In this document: positions 8,197 through 15,775 of the stretch, one piece after another
Layout of the letters: every line of letters starts with the position of its first letter
How positions within the stretch are numbered: position 1 is the stretch's first letter
Assembly: GCF_000341065.1 (NCBI RefSeq)
Contig: NZ_ANAX01000223.1
Location: forward strand, 1 to 37,988
Direction: 5' to 3'
DNA from: Nocardiopsis halotolerans DSM 44410
GTDB taxonomy: Bacteria > Actinomycetota > Actinomycetes > Streptosporangiales > Streptosporangiaceae
Length of the DNA stretch: 37,988 nucleotides
The notes under the pieces: generated by a model
Database searches by the model: none
Told to the model about the DNA's origin: nothing
What the model saw: the letters and a program-made list of their open reading frames with translations, nothing else
Made by a program: the position numbers and the translations under genes

Positions 8197-8535
8197 CTTC
8201 GCCGCCTTTCGCCAGTGGTGGGAACGATGGACGCGAAGCGTCCCCGCCGGGGTACGGCGGGAGTTCGAGCGAGTTTTCGGATGAGTCCGGGAACGGTCCC
8301 GGACGGCACGTACCCGTGCTGACGGCGCGCCATACCGGGGCGCGCCGAGGGCCGCGGACGCGTGCCCGCGGGCCGGGGAGCCGGAGGGCCGGTGTGGCCG
8401 GCGGGGACACCGCCGACGACACCGGGGGATCACGTGGACCCCCTCCCCCGGGGCCGCAGGGGTTCGGCCCCGGGCAGTGTGCGGGCCCGACCGGGGGGAC
8501 GGTCGGGCCCTCCCGGCTCGTGGAGCCGGACCGGC
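8197..8535 (-). other. Intra-operon gap between binding-protein and permease genes
   Basis: 339 bases with no supported gene. It holds the strong hairpin at 8483-8510 directly after the binding-protein stop. No promoter for the permease genes was recognised. Confidence 0.5.
8483..8510 (-). terminator. Intra-operon hairpin (partial terminator or mRNA 3' stabiliser)
   Basis: GGGCCCGACCG (8483-8493) and CGGTCGGGCCC (8500-8510) form a perfect 11-bp stem with a 6-base loop, 26 bases past the binding-protein stop. Such hairpins commonly raise binding-protein mRNA over the downstream permease mRNA. There is no U tract, so full termination is not assumed. Confidence 0.65.
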
Positions 8536-10203
8536 CTACTTCCAGGAGGCCTCGGCGAACTGCTCCTGGGTCAGCGGGCTGACGTTGGGCGGGTTGACGT
8601 TGGACGCGAACGCGATGGACGGCGGGGAGCTGGAGAGGGGCAGCCCCGGCAGGATGTCCATGATCATGTTGTTCAGCTCCTGGTAGGCGGCGACGCGCTC
8701 CTCCTCGTTCGGGTTGGTGCTCGCCTCCTCCATGGCCTGGAACAGCTCCTCGTCGCGGAAGCCGAACTCGCTGTTGTAGCCGGAGAACCAGGTGCCGATG
8801 AAGTTGTAGGCGTCGTTGTAGTCGCCCGTCCAGCCCAGCAGGTACATCGGGCACTCACCGGAGTTGGTCTTCGGGATGTACTCGGTCCACTCGTAGGTGA
8901 CCGGTTCCACGGTGACGCCGACCGCCTCCAGGTCCGAGGCGATGACGTCGAAGATGTCGCGCGGCGCGGGCATGTAGGGGCGGGTGACGTCGGTCGGGTA
9001 GCAGAACTCCACGGTCAGGTCCTCGTGCCCGGCGTCGGCGAGCATCTCCCGGGCCAGTTCGGGGTCGTGCTCGTAGGTCTGCACGTCCGGGGACCAGCCG
9101 TCGAGGGTGTCGGGGTGGAACTGGGTCGCGACCTCACCGCCCTCGGGGAGGATCGTGTCGACGATCCGCTGCCGGTCCACGGCGTGGGCGAGGGCCTGGC
9201 GCACCTCCAGGTCGGCCAGTGCCTCGTGGGCCTCCTGCTGGTAGGCCATGTACAGGACGTTGAACACATCCCGGGTGGGCACCTGGAAGCCGGCCTCCGT
9301 CAGCGGGGCGACGTCGGCGGGCGCGACCAGGTCGTAGCCGTGGATGTCACCCGCCTCCAGCGCCTGGCGGCGTGCGGTCTCGTCCGGGATGGCGCGCAGG
9401 ATCATCGTCTCGAAGCCCGCGGGTTCGCCCCAGTAGTCGTCGAAGCGCTGGAGGGTCACCTCGGCCTGGTCGTGGTCCCACTCCTCGACGGTGAAGGGAC
9501 CGGTACCGGCGACCGTGCCCGCCGTCTGGGTGTACTCGGGGAGGGTGTAGTTGCCCTCCTCGCCGCTGATCTCCGCGTCGGCGATGGCCTCCAGGGTGCT
9601 GGGGCTCATGATGCCGAACGAGGCGAGGCTGAACCCGCCCGGGAAGATCGAGGAGTACTCGTCGATCGTGATGACCGCGGTCAGCTCGTCGGTGGCCTCG
9701 CAGGAGACGTAGCGGGACTCGGGGAGGTCCTCGCTCTCGTTCTCCGCGAAACCGCCGAAGATCGACTGCCAGTAATAGGAGTTGTTCGAGCTCTGGTAAC
9801 CGCCCGAGAGGTTGTGCCAGCGGTCGAAGTTGGCGCAGACCGCTTCGGCGTTGAACTCGTCTCCGTCATGGAAGACGACGCCGTCGCGCAGGTGGAAGGT
9901 CCATACGGTGCCGTCCTCGGACTGTTCCCAGCTTTCAGCCAGCCCGCCGACGATTTCGGTTCCGCCCGATTCGTGTTCGAGCAGGGTCTCGAAGACCTGT
10001 CGGCTGTAACGGAAGGTCTCGCCGTCACTGGTGAGGAAGGGGTCGAGGGTCTTGATGTCACCTGCGGAGGCGAAGACGAACGGCTCCGACGCGTCGGTGC
10101 CGTCGCCCTCTCTGGTGCTCTCGGCGCATGCCGTGGCCACCAGGGTGAGTGCCGCCGCGGAGGCCAGGAGGGCCAGCGGCTTTCGGGAAGGCTTCGTGAA
10201 CAT
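8536..10203 (-). CDS. Peptide ABC transporter substrate-binding lipoprotein (SBP_bac_5 family)
   Basis: 555 residues from ATG 10203, with GAGGTGG just upstream. The N-terminus is a lipoprotein signal (KPSRKPLALLASAAALTLVATAC) with the lipidated cysteine at residue 26. The mature protein has family-5 landmarks: SAGDIKTLDPFLTSDGE near the start, VWTFHLRDGVVFHDGDEFNAEAV, GTGPFTVEEWDHD, LAHAVDRQRIVDTILP, and a late EYIPKTNSGECPMYLLGWTGDYNDAYNF segment. It is anchored outside the membrane and delivers substrate to the permease pair encoded downstream. A peptide substrate is the default for this family, but nickel, sugars and heme are also known, so the assignment rests on the lack of any contrary context. 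No regulator gene is adjacent. Confidence 0.93.
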   Translation of the reverse strand: MFTKPSRKPLALLASAAALTLVATACAESTREGDGTDASEPFVFASAGDIKTLDPFLTSDGETFRYSRQVFETLLEHESGGTEIVGGLAESWEQSEDGTVWTFHLRDGVVFHDGDEFNAEAVCANFDRWHNLSGGYQSSNNSYYWQSIFGGFAENESEDLPESRYVSCEATDELTAVITIDEYSSIFPGGFSLASFGIMSPSTLEAIADAEISGEEGNYTLPEYTQTAGTVAGTGPFTVEEWDHDQAEVTLQRFDDYWGEPAGFETMILRAIPDETARRQALEAGDIHGYDLVAPADVAPLTEAGFQVPTRDVFNVLYMAYQQEAHEALADLEVRQALAHAVDRQRIVDTILPEGGEVATQFHPDTLDGWSPDVQTYEHDPELAREMLADAGHEDLTVEFCYPTDVTRPYMPAPRDIFDVIASDLEAVGVTVEPVTYEWTEYIPKTNSGECPMYLLGWTGDYNDAYNFIGTWFSGYNSEFGFRDEELFQAMEEASTNPNEEERVAAYQELNNMIMDILPGLPLSSSPPSIAFASNVNPPNVSPLTQEQFAEASWK

Positions 10204-10293
10204 GGTCCACCTCAATGCGGGGCCGGTCAGGCCCTGGAACGATTGAGTGGACCCTAAGCCTCTCCGCGAGGAACTGGGAAGGTAGACGGCTGG

Positions 10294-10303
10294 GTATTAA
10301 TAC
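10294..10303. promoter_or_regulatory. AT-rich palindrome, likely promoter/operator of peptide operon
   Basis: GTATTAATAC is a perfect 10-bp dyad about 90 bases upstream of the binding-protein start. On the minus strand TATTAA could act as a -10 element. A role in control is inferred from place and composition only. Confidence 0.3.
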
Positions 10304-10429
10304 AACCGTTTCACATCTGTGCCGTGATCCATAGACGCCTTTTCGGATACGAGTTGTCGAAGATGGGATCTCAGTATCACGGAAATGCCGTGGGCGACAC
10401 CCCTGTTGCTCCGAAAAAACTTTTCCTGT

Positions 10430-10445
10430 CATCTGATATCCGATG
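10430..10445. promoter_or_regulatory. 16-bp inverted repeat, candidate operator
   Basis: CATCTGAT/ATCCGATG pairs at 7 of 8 positions with no spacer. It lies about 97 bases before the acidic protein gene and 227 bases before the peptide operon. The regulator is unknown. Confidence 0.3.
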
Positions 10446-10529
10446 ATGGGACGAAATGGAGACGCCGTGCGGGGTGGTCCCCGGTTCCCGGGCGCGGGCT
10501 CCGGTGTCGGCGGAAGGCCCGGGCAGGCC

Positions 10530-10535
10530 TATGAT
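10530..10535 (+). promoter_or_regulatory. Candidate -10 element of a leaderless promoter
   Basis: TATGAT matches the -10 consensus at 5 of 6 positions and ends 6 bases before the ATG at 10542, so transcription would start at or next to the A of ATG. No convincing -35 hexamer is seen. Confidence 0.4.
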
Positions 10536-10541
10536 CTGGCA

Positions 10542-10949
10542 ATGACCACACCGCTTGACGACGCGGCGCTGACCGCGTTCCTCGAAGGCCAGGAGGCTGC
10601 CTGGCTGGCCGAGCAGCTCATGCTGGCGGCCGACGAGGATCCCATCACCCGGATCCGGCTGACCGCCGCGGCCGGATCCGAGAGCGCCGTGGACGAGGCG
10701 CGCGCCACCGTCCTCGCCATCGTCGTGAACCACCTCCCCCAGGAGTCCGCCGCGGACCCCGACGACGGCGACGAACTGCACCGGGCCCTGGACCTGCTGG
10801 ACGACCTGGCCGACTACGGGTTCGAGGACGAGGCCGCCGACATCGCGTACGAGGCGCGCGAGGTCTACCTGGGTCGCCATGGCGAGGACGACGGCGAGCA
10901 CCTGGCGCGGCTGCACACCCTCGCCGACGGCGAGGAGGACGAGGAGTAG
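10542..10949 (+). CDS. Hypothetical acidic helical protein
   Basis: 135 residues from ATG 10542. The earlier frame (from 10443) is low-complexity and lacks a ribosome site, so the later start is preferred. The sequence is strongly acidic and mostly helical (DDAALTAFLEGQEAAWLAEQLMLAADED, then a DDGDELHRALDLLDDLADYGFEDEAADIAYEAREVYL block) and ends in an acidic run DGEEDEE. No signal peptide, membrane helix or catalytic motif is seen, and I do not recognise the family. There is no Shine-Dalgarno site; a TATGAT at 10530-10535 lies 6 bases before the ATG, which fits a leaderless transcript starting at the initiation codon. A strong hairpin follows at 10971. Confidence 0.65.
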   Translation: MTTPLDDAALTAFLEGQEAAWLAEQLMLAADEDPITRIRLTAAAGSESAVDEARATVLAIVVNHLPQESAADPDDGDELHRALDLLDDLADYGFEDEAADIAYEAREVYLGRHGEDDGEHLARLHTLADGEEDEE

Positions 10950-10970
10950 GAGGAGGCCACGGACAGCAGG

Positions 10971-10999
10971 GGGCCGGTGACGAAGCGCGTCACCGGCCC
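10971..10999. terminator. Bidirectional terminator overlapping a stop codon
   Basis: GGGCCGGTGACG (10971-10982) pairs perfectly with CGTCACCGGCCC (10988-10999) around a 5-base loop. It lies between two convergent genes and contains the stop codon of the leftward one (10990-10992). Confidence 0.75.
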
Positions 11000-11592
11000 A
11001 GTTTCCCCCGGAGCCAACGGCCGAGGGATCCGCGTGTGTCCCGCTCGGAGATCCGGGGGGAGCCGAGGCCGCACCAGCGGCGGACCCCGGTGCTCCACAG
11101 CGCGATGTTGACGATGATGGTGACGGCCGCCACGAGGAGGCCGGCCAGCAGCAGGGGCGTGTCCGCCAGCCGCGCGGCCGTGTACAGCCCGGCGGGAGCG
11201 ACCCCCATCCCGACCACGGCGGTGACCTGGGCGGCGCGGCACAGGGCGTCGCCGCCGCGGCGCACCGGAAGGGCCAGGGCCGCCAGGACCAGCCCCACCA
11301 GGGCGGCGAGGACCATCAGGACGCGCAGGCCGCCGACGAGGTCCTCGGACGGGCCGGAGAGCATCCGGTCACCCGCCAGGTAGGCCAGGAAGCCGTACGC
11401 GGGCACGGCGGCGAACATGAGGACGCAGGTCTGCCGCACGTCCGACGGGGGACGCGTACCGGGGTGGCGCTCCGCCAGGAGGTCCGCCGTGAAGTTCCGG
11501 ACCGCGCCGAGGGACCGGGAGACCGGGGCGGCGGGGGAAGCCGGAGCGGTGGGGGCGTCAGGGACGGTAGGGGACGAAACGGATTCTTGCAT
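10990..11592 (-). CDS. Hypothetical membrane protein with four predicted helices
   Basis: 200 residues from ATG 11592; a TTG at 11619 would add nine residues, and neither start has a clear ribosome site. The first ~65 residues are soluble and Pro/Ala/Ser-rich, then a short conserved-looking stretch (RNFTADLLAERHPG). Four hydrophobic segments follow: VLMFAAVPAYGFLAYLAG, VLMVLAALVGLVLAALALPV, VTAVVGMGVAPAGLYTAARL and LLLAGLLVAAVTIIVNIALWS. A basic cytoplasmic tail ends the chain. No family is recognised. Its last codons form part of the terminator stem shared with the convergent acidic-protein gene. Confidence 0.6.
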   Translation of the reverse strand: MQESVSSPTVPDAPTAPASPAAPVSRSLGAVRNFTADLLAERHPGTRPPSDVRQTCVLMFAAVPAYGFLAYLAGDRMLSGPSEDLVGGLRVLMVLAALVGLVLAALALPVRRGGDALCRAAQVTAVVGMGVAPAGLYTAARLADTPLLLAGLLVAAVTIIVNIALWSTGVRRWCGLGSPRISERDTRGSLGRWLRGKLGR

Positions 11593-11704
11593 GCCGAACA
11601 GGGTTTCGTGCCCCGACAAACCGGTGCAAGGCTCCCGTGAACCCGTGGACGAAAGGTGATCCGACGGTGACGTGCCCGTGGTCCCCGTGCCTCCCGCCGG
11701 ATCC

Positions 11705-12235
11705 TCAGTCCCCGGCGACCGGGGTGTTCGCCTGCCGCACCCTCGGGCCCACGTACTCCAGCGCCTGCCCCAACAGCGACTCCACGTCCTCCCGGACGTC
11801 GAGTTCGAGACCCGGTTCGTCCGGAGCGAGCCGTTCGAGGGTCTCCATCTGCGACGCCAGCAGCGCGGGCGGCATGAAGTGGCCCTGGCGTGCGGCCAGC
11901 CGCTCCAGGATCACGGCGGAGGAGCCGTGCATGTGCAGGAAGTGCACCTCGGGCGCGGCCTCGCGCAGGACGTCGCGGTAGCTGTGTCTGAGCGCCGAGC
12001 AGGCCATGACCGTGGACTCGCCCGCCGCCTCGTGCTCGGTGATCCACCTGGCCAGTGCGCGCAGCCACGGCCAGCGGTCCTGGTCGGTCAGGGGGGTTCC
12101 CGCCTCCATCTTGTCGATGTTGGCCGGGGGATGGAAGTCGTCGGCCTCGGCGAAGGGCAGTCCCAGTTGCCTGGCCACACGTTCGGCGACGGTGGTCTTG
12201 CCGCTACCCGAGACGCCCATGAAGACAAAGTGCAT
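11705..12235 (-). CDS. gntK: Gluconokinase
   Basis: 176 residues, the usual length for the GntK/IdnK family, which phosphorylates D-gluconate to 6-phosphogluconate with ATP. ATG 12235 follows GGAGAAACC. The P-loop is GVSGSGKTT (residues 7-15). Family motifs follow: EADDFHPPANIDKMEAGTPLTDQDRWPWL (substrate and lid region), STVMACSALRHSYRDVLR, and GHFMPPALLASQMETLE. It is cytosolic. It is divergent from the gntR-type regulator, sharing a 137-base control region with a likely operator at 12286-12296, and the gluconate symporter lies just past that regulator. The product enters the pentose phosphate pathway. Confidence 0.95.
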   Translation of the reverse strand: MHFVFMGVSGSGKTTVAERVARQLGLPFAEADDFHPPANIDKMEAGTPLTDQDRWPWLRALARWITEHEAAGESTVMACSALRHSYRDVLREAAPEVHFLHMHGSSAVILERLAARQGHFMPPALLASQMETLERLAPDEPGLELDVREDVESLLGQALEYVGPRVRQANTPVAGD

Positions 12236-12285
12236 GGTTTCTCCGTGTCGTGGTGCCCCTGCGCGACCGCAAGCGCCACCATCAA

Positions 12286-12296
12286 TAGTGATATCA
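12286..12296. promoter_or_regulatory. Candidate FadR-type GntR operator in the gntK/gntR divergent region
   Basis: TAGTGATATCA fits the FadR-subfamily pattern TnGTnnnACnA at all but one fixed position and contains the dyad TGATATCA (12289-12296). It lies 51 bases from the gntK start and 77 bases from gntR, so one site could control both. The better match in front of gntP (14583-14593) supports the reading. Confidence 0.5.
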
Positions 12297-12372
12297 ATCA
12301 GTCCGACTAGGCTTCAGCGTGACCCCCGGCCGAACGCGGCCGACCCGCCGGCCCCGGAGCGCGAGGAGAACG

Positions 12373-13089
12373 ATGGCCACTGACCACCGCACGCTGCACA
12401 ACCGGGTGCTGGCGGTGCTCGGACCCGCTATCGCCGCAGGCGAGTACAGGACCGGCCATACCTTCACCCTCCAGGGCCTCGAACAGGACTTCGGCGTCTC
12501 CCGGACGGTCGCGCGCGAGGCCATCCGCGTCCTGGAATCCATGCGGCTGGTGGTCAGCCGCCCCCGCACCGGCATCCGCGTGCGCCCGAGCAGGGACTGG
12601 AGCGTCTTCGACCCCCAGCTGATCCGCTGGCGCCTGGCCGGATCCGGCCGGATGGAGCAGCTGCGCTCACTCAACGAACTGCGCGCCGCCCTGGAACCGG
12701 GAGCCGCCGCCCTCGCCGCCGAACGCGGGGACGCCGAGGAGCGGGCCCAGCTGGTGGTGGTCGCCGAGCAGATGGTCCGCACCGGCATCGCCGGAGACCT
12801 GGAGACCTTCCTGGAACTGGACGTCACCTTCCACCGCCGCATCCTGGAGCTCTCGGGCAACGAGATGTTCTCCGGCCTGGCCCAGGTGGTGGCGGAGGTC
12901 CTGGTCGGACGCACCTCCTACCACCTGATGCCGAGGAACCCCCGTCATGAGGCGCTCCGGCTGCACAAGGCCGTGGCCCAGGCCATCCGGGACGGCCTCC
13001 CCGACGTCGCGGAGGCCGCCATGCGCTCCATCGTCACCGAGGTGTCCGTCGCCCTGAAGGACGACCCGGGCGCGGAGTCCGCGTCCTGA
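12373..13089 (+). CDS. gntR: GntR-family regulator, FadR subfamily (FCD domain), gluconate type
   Basis: 238 residues from ATG 12373, preceded by AGGAGAACG. Residues ~5-72 are the winged helix: TLQGLEQDFGVSRTVAREAIRVLES is the helix-turn-helix and RPRTGIRVRP the wing. Residues ~95-230 form the all-helical FCD ligand domain; D150, H154 and H197 lie where metal-binding FCD proteins have their ligands (ELDVTFHRRI and LRLHKAV). The gene sits between gntK (divergent) and gntP (convergent), with GntR-type sites in front of both, so it is most likely a repressor released by gluconate or a phosphorylated form. The effector is inferred from the neighbours only. Confidence 0.9.
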   Translation: MATDHRTLHNRVLAVLGPAIAAGEYRTGHTFTLQGLEQDFGVSRTVAREAIRVLESMRLVVSRPRTGIRVRPSRDWSVFDPQLIRWRLAGSGRMEQLRSLNELRAALEPGAAALAAERGDAEERAQLVVVAEQMVRTGIAGDLETFLELDVTFHRRILELSGNEMFSGLAQVVAEVLVGRTSYHLMPRNPRHEALRLHKAVAQAIRDGLPDVAEAAMRSIVTEVSVALKDDPGAESAS

Positions 13090-13117
13090 GGGGCGGGCGG
13101 GAGGACCCACCCGCCCC
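13090..13117. terminator. Bidirectional terminator between gntR and gntP
   Basis: GGGGCGGGCGGG and CCCACCCGCCCC form a 12-bp stem with one mismatch and an AGGA loop, directly after the gntR stop and 6 bases before the end of the convergent gntP. Confidence 0.7.
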
Positions 13118-13122
13118 CTGGG

Positions 13123-14499
13123 TCACAGGACCAGGCTGAGGAGCAGCGCGAGCCCGAAGCCGATGAAGCCGATGAGGGTCTCCATGACCGTCCACGTCTT
13201 CAGTGTTGTCTTGACGTCCATACCCAGGAAACTGCCGACCAGCCAGAATCCCGAGTCGTTGACGTGCGACAGCGCGGTGGCGCCGGAGGCGATCGCGATG
13301 ACGATCAGGGCCAGGTCGATCGAGGACAGCCCCGAGGAGGCCGCCACGGCCGGGGCGACCAGACTCGCCGCCGTGGTGATGGCGACGGTCGCCGACCCCT
13401 GGGCGACGCGCAGCGCGAGCGCGATGACGAAGGCCGCCACGATGACCGGCAGGCCGGTGGACTCCAGGCTCTCGGCGAGGGCGCCGCCGATGCCGCTGAC
13501 CTCCAGCACACCGCCGAACATGCCGCCCGCGCCGGTGATGAGGATGATGGCGCACACCGGGCCGAGGGCTCCGCCGACGAGCTCCTCCACCCTGTGGCGG
13601 GTGAAGCGGCCCTTGCTGAGCACGAGCATGGCGTAGAGCGTGGCGATGAGCAGCGCGATCGGGGTCTCACCGACCAGCTGGGCGGCCTGCACCCACCCGG
13701 CGTCCCCGGAGACCACACCGGTGGCGACCAGGGTGCTCAGGCCGGTGTTGGCGAAGATCAGCAGCATCGGCAGCAGGAGGATGCTGAGGACGGTGCCCAG
13801 CTTCGGCGGGTCGTCGTGCCTGACGGTGCCGTCGGACATGATGTCCTCGGGGACCGGCAGCGCCCACCTCTTCCCGGACCACAGGCCGTACAGGTAGCTG
13901 GCCAGGTACCAGGTGGGAACGGCCAGGACGGCGCCGACCAGGAGCACCAGGCCCATGTCCGCACCGATCTCGGTGGCGGCGGTGACCGGTCCGGGGTGCG
14001 GGGGCACGAAGGCGTGCATGACCGCGAAGGCACCCGCCGTGGGCAGTGCGTACATGAGCACGGGGCCGTTGAGGCGGCGGGCCACGCTGAAGACGATCGG
14101 CAGCATGACGACGAGGCCGACGTCGAAGAAGATCGGGAAGCCGAAGAGCAGGGAGGCGACACCGAGTGCGAGTGGTGCGCGCTTCTCACCGAAGAGCCTG
14201 ATCAGCGCCCCGGCCAGGACGGCCGCGCCGCCGGTGACCTCCAGCAGGCGGCCGATCATCACGCCGAGCCCGACGAGCAGGGCGACACTGGCGAGCGTGT
14301 CACCGAATCCGTACAGGAGGGTGGGCACCACCCCGGAGGCGGGGATGCCGGTGGCCAGGGCGGTCAGGACGCTGACCAGGATGAGCGCGACGAAGGCGTG
14401 CAGCCTGAGGCGGATGATCAGGAACAGCAGAAGGGCGATGGCGCCCGCAGCGATCCCGAGAAGGGGGCCCGTCCCGTAGACGGGTTCGAAGTTCTCCAT
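13123..14499 (-). CDS. gntP: Gluconate:H+ symporter, GntP family
   Basis: 458 residues, about 12-14 membrane helices, the normal size for GntP. ATG 14499 follows GGAAGG. Family landmarks are visible: LLFGFPIFFDVGLVVMLPIVFSVAR, the AFVPPHPGPVTAA loop after a helix, GGMFGGVLEVSGIG, and SHVNDSGFWLVGSFLGMDVKTTLKTWTVMET near the C-terminus. It brings gluconate in with protons across the cytoplasmic membrane. A perfect FadR-type operator lies 84 bases upstream of the start. Together with gntK and gntR it forms a complete uptake and activation module; other GntP-family substrates (such as fructuronate or glycerate) are possible but less likely beside a gluconokinase. Confidence 0.94.
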   Translation of the reverse strand: MENFEPVYGTGPLLGIAAGAIALLLFLIIRLRLHAFVALILVSVLTALATGIPASGVVPTLLYGFGDTLASVALLVGLGVMIGRLLEVTGGAAVLAGALIRLFGEKRAPLALGVASLLFGFPIFFDVGLVVMLPIVFSVARRLNGPVLMYALPTAGAFAVMHAFVPPHPGPVTAATEIGADMGLVLLVGAVLAVPTWYLASYLYGLWSGKRWALPVPEDIMSDGTVRHDDPPKLGTVLSILLLPMLLIFANTGLSTLVATGVVSGDAGWVQAAQLVGETPIALLIATLYAMLVLSKGRFTRHRVEELVGGALGPVCAIILITGAGGMFGGVLEVSGIGGALAESLESTGLPVIVAAFVIALALRVAQGSATVAITTAASLVAPAVAASSGLSSIDLALIVIAIASGATALSHVNDSGFWLVGSFLGMDVKTTLKTWTVMETLIGFIGFGLALLLSLVL

Positions 14500-15140
14500 G
14501 ACGGAGCCTTCCGTGGGTGTGCGGTGGTGCTGAGCTGTACGGAGGCACGGCTCTGACCTGCTCTGGGGGCAGGCTCCGAGAATGGTAATACCATTTGTGA
14601 GGTTGTGTGAACCACGGCGTTCGGTTCTGTTACCCCCGCGAGACCTGCGTCACCGCGAACCCGGCCCGCGGGCAGCTTCTCGGCGGTCCGGTGACATGCG
14701 TCACGGCCCGCAGGACCCTTCGACGCGAACGAGGCCCCGGCGGAGCGGCGCGGCACCTTCGCGACACTATGCAGCCATGCGCGAACCGTCCGTCGACACA
14801 CCCGGGGTCGCCGCCGGAAATCGGTCACCGATCACCACGTCGTACAGGGGCAACCTCCCGAAACGGGATCCGCGCACCGACGGCCCCGCATCCACGGACG
14901 CGTGGCGGCGGACCGCGGAGCGCCCGCCCCCCGGCAAGGGGTAACCTCCCGGTTTTCTTCGCGGAGGATACGCACCCACAGAGAGACCGAAAAAGCACGG
15001 CCGGCGCCTCCTGATCCATGATGGCCGTGGGAGCGCCACCCCTCCGACCTGCGGAACAGCACATATGCCAACAAAAAGTGCAGGAACAGCGATCACTCCA
15101 GGGCATTGACAGCACATTGTCACAATGACAGCATGCTGTC
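14500..15140. other. Gene-free divergent region between gntP and the PfpI/MarR operon
   Basis: 641 bases without a convincing gene; the frames that cross it are Arg/Pro/Ser-rich. It contains the gntP operator (14581-14595), a GTGAC-ATGC-GTCAC dyad (14693-14706) whose TGCGTCAC half is repeated at 14646-14654, and the PfpI/MarR promoter with its palindromes (15106-15141). I see nothing in the middle part. Confidence 0.45.
14581..14595. promoter_or_regulatory. Operator in front of gntP (FadR-type GntR site)
   Basis: AATGGTA-A-TACCATT is a perfect 7+1+7 dyad whose core TGGTAATACCA fits the FadR-subfamily pattern TnGTnnnACnA exactly. On the minus strand TATTAC within it could be the -10 of the gntP promoter, with TTCACA (14606-14611) as a -35 at short spacing, so a bound repressor would block RNA polymerase. 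Confidence 0.65.
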
Positions 15141-15141
15141 A
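15106..15141 (+). promoter_or_regulatory. Leaderless promoter with alternating TGACA/TGTCA palindromes
   Basis: A consensus -35 TTGACA (15106-15111) is followed after 17 bases by CAGCAT (15129-15134). A start site 7 bases later falls on the ATG at 15141, so the mRNA would have no leader. The region is tiled by half-sites TGACA (15107, 15126) and TGTCA (15118, 15137). TGACAGCATGCTGTCA at 15126-15141 is a perfect 16-bp palindrome over the -10 and start. The MarR-type protein encoded by the second gene is the likely repressor. Confidence 0.6.
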
Positions 15142-15773
15142 TGATCGAAGGCACAAGGCAGACCGTCCACCTCGCCGTCTACGACCAGCTCGCGGACTGG
15201 GAGATCGGGCACACCACCTCCACGATCCGCAGCGGCGACTGGCAGCGCGACCCGGGCCGCTACGACGTGGTGACCGTCGGCCTCACCGGCGCGCCCGTCA
15301 CGACCGCTGGCGGGCTGACCCTCCTACCGGACATCACCCTGCCCCAGCTCAAACCCTCCTCCAGCTCGATGCTGATCCTCCCGGGGGCCGACGGCTGGGA
15401 CCTCGACCCCGAGTCCCTCTCCCCGTTCGCCTCGGCCGCCGGGGTCTGGCTCGACGCGGGGGTCCCCGTCGCCGCCATCTGCGGCGCCACCGCGGGGCTC
15501 GCCCGCGAGGGCCTCCTCGACTACCGCGACCACACCAGCGCCGCCCCCGAGTACCTGCTGGCCACGGGGTACTCCGGCATGCGGCGCTACCGTTCCGAGC
15601 TCGCGGTCACCGACGACGGGCTCATCACCGCAGGCCCCACCGCTCCCCTGGAGTTCGCCCGCGAGGTCTTCGCCGCCCTGGACCTCTACACCCCCCGCGT
15701 CCTCGACGCCTGGTACCGGCTGCACGCCGAGCACGACCCGGGCGCCTACCACGTGCTGCTGGAGGGGGCCTGA
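15141..15773 (+). CDS. DJ-1/PfpI superfamily protein (glutamine amidotransferase-like)
   Basis: 210 residues. The ATG has no Shine-Dalgarno site, which fits the leaderless promoter described just upstream. The fold markers are a first strand with VHLAVYDQLADWEIG, the strand SMLILPGADGWD, and the nucleophile elbow VAAICGATAGLAREG with the presumed reactive cysteine C114. A later strand reads YSGMRRYRSELAVTDDGLITA and ends with the characteristic ITAG-type piece. Members include proteases, chaperone/deglycase-like enzymes and regulators, so the reaction cannot be named. The MarR gene follows after 2 bases with its own ribosome site, so the two form an operon, suggesting a stress- or electrophile-responsive role. 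That role is inference. Confidence 0.85.
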   Translation: MIEGTRQTVHLAVYDQLADWEIGHTTSTIRSGDWQRDPGRYDVVTVGLTGAPVTTAGGLTLLPDITLPQLKPSSSSMLILPGADGWDLDPESLSPFASAAGVWLDAGVPVAAICGATAGLAREGLLDYRDHTSAAPEYLLATGYSGMRRYRSELAVTDDGLITAGPTAPLEFAREVFAALDLYTPRVLDAWYRLHAEHDPGAYHVLLEGA

Positions 15774-15775
15774 GC

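Larger units (their letters stand above)
10204..10541. other. Divergent control region, peptide operon / acidic protein
   Basis: 338 bases, visibly more AT-rich than the surroundings, with no supported gene. It holds two dyads: GTATTAATAC (10294-10303, perfect) and CATCTGATATCCGATG (10430-10445, one mismatch). The leftward promoter of the peptide operon should lie here. Confidence 0.45.

Noticed and set aside
8362-10257. Long plus-strand open frame (631 codons) opposite the first binding-protein gene
   Set aside because: It is the antisense shadow of a gene with clear family motifs, reads as Val/Gly/Asp/His-rich low-complexity protein, and has no ribosome site.
15027-15040. TGGGAGCGCCACCC, resembling the CelR/CebR box
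   Set aside because: Three of 14 positions differ and the dyad is lost; its place has no link to sugar genes.
14767-15154. Minus-strand frames between gntP and the PfpI-like gene
   Set aside because: Arg/Pro/Gly-rich and without a ribosome site or motif; they overlap the PfpI/MarR promoter.
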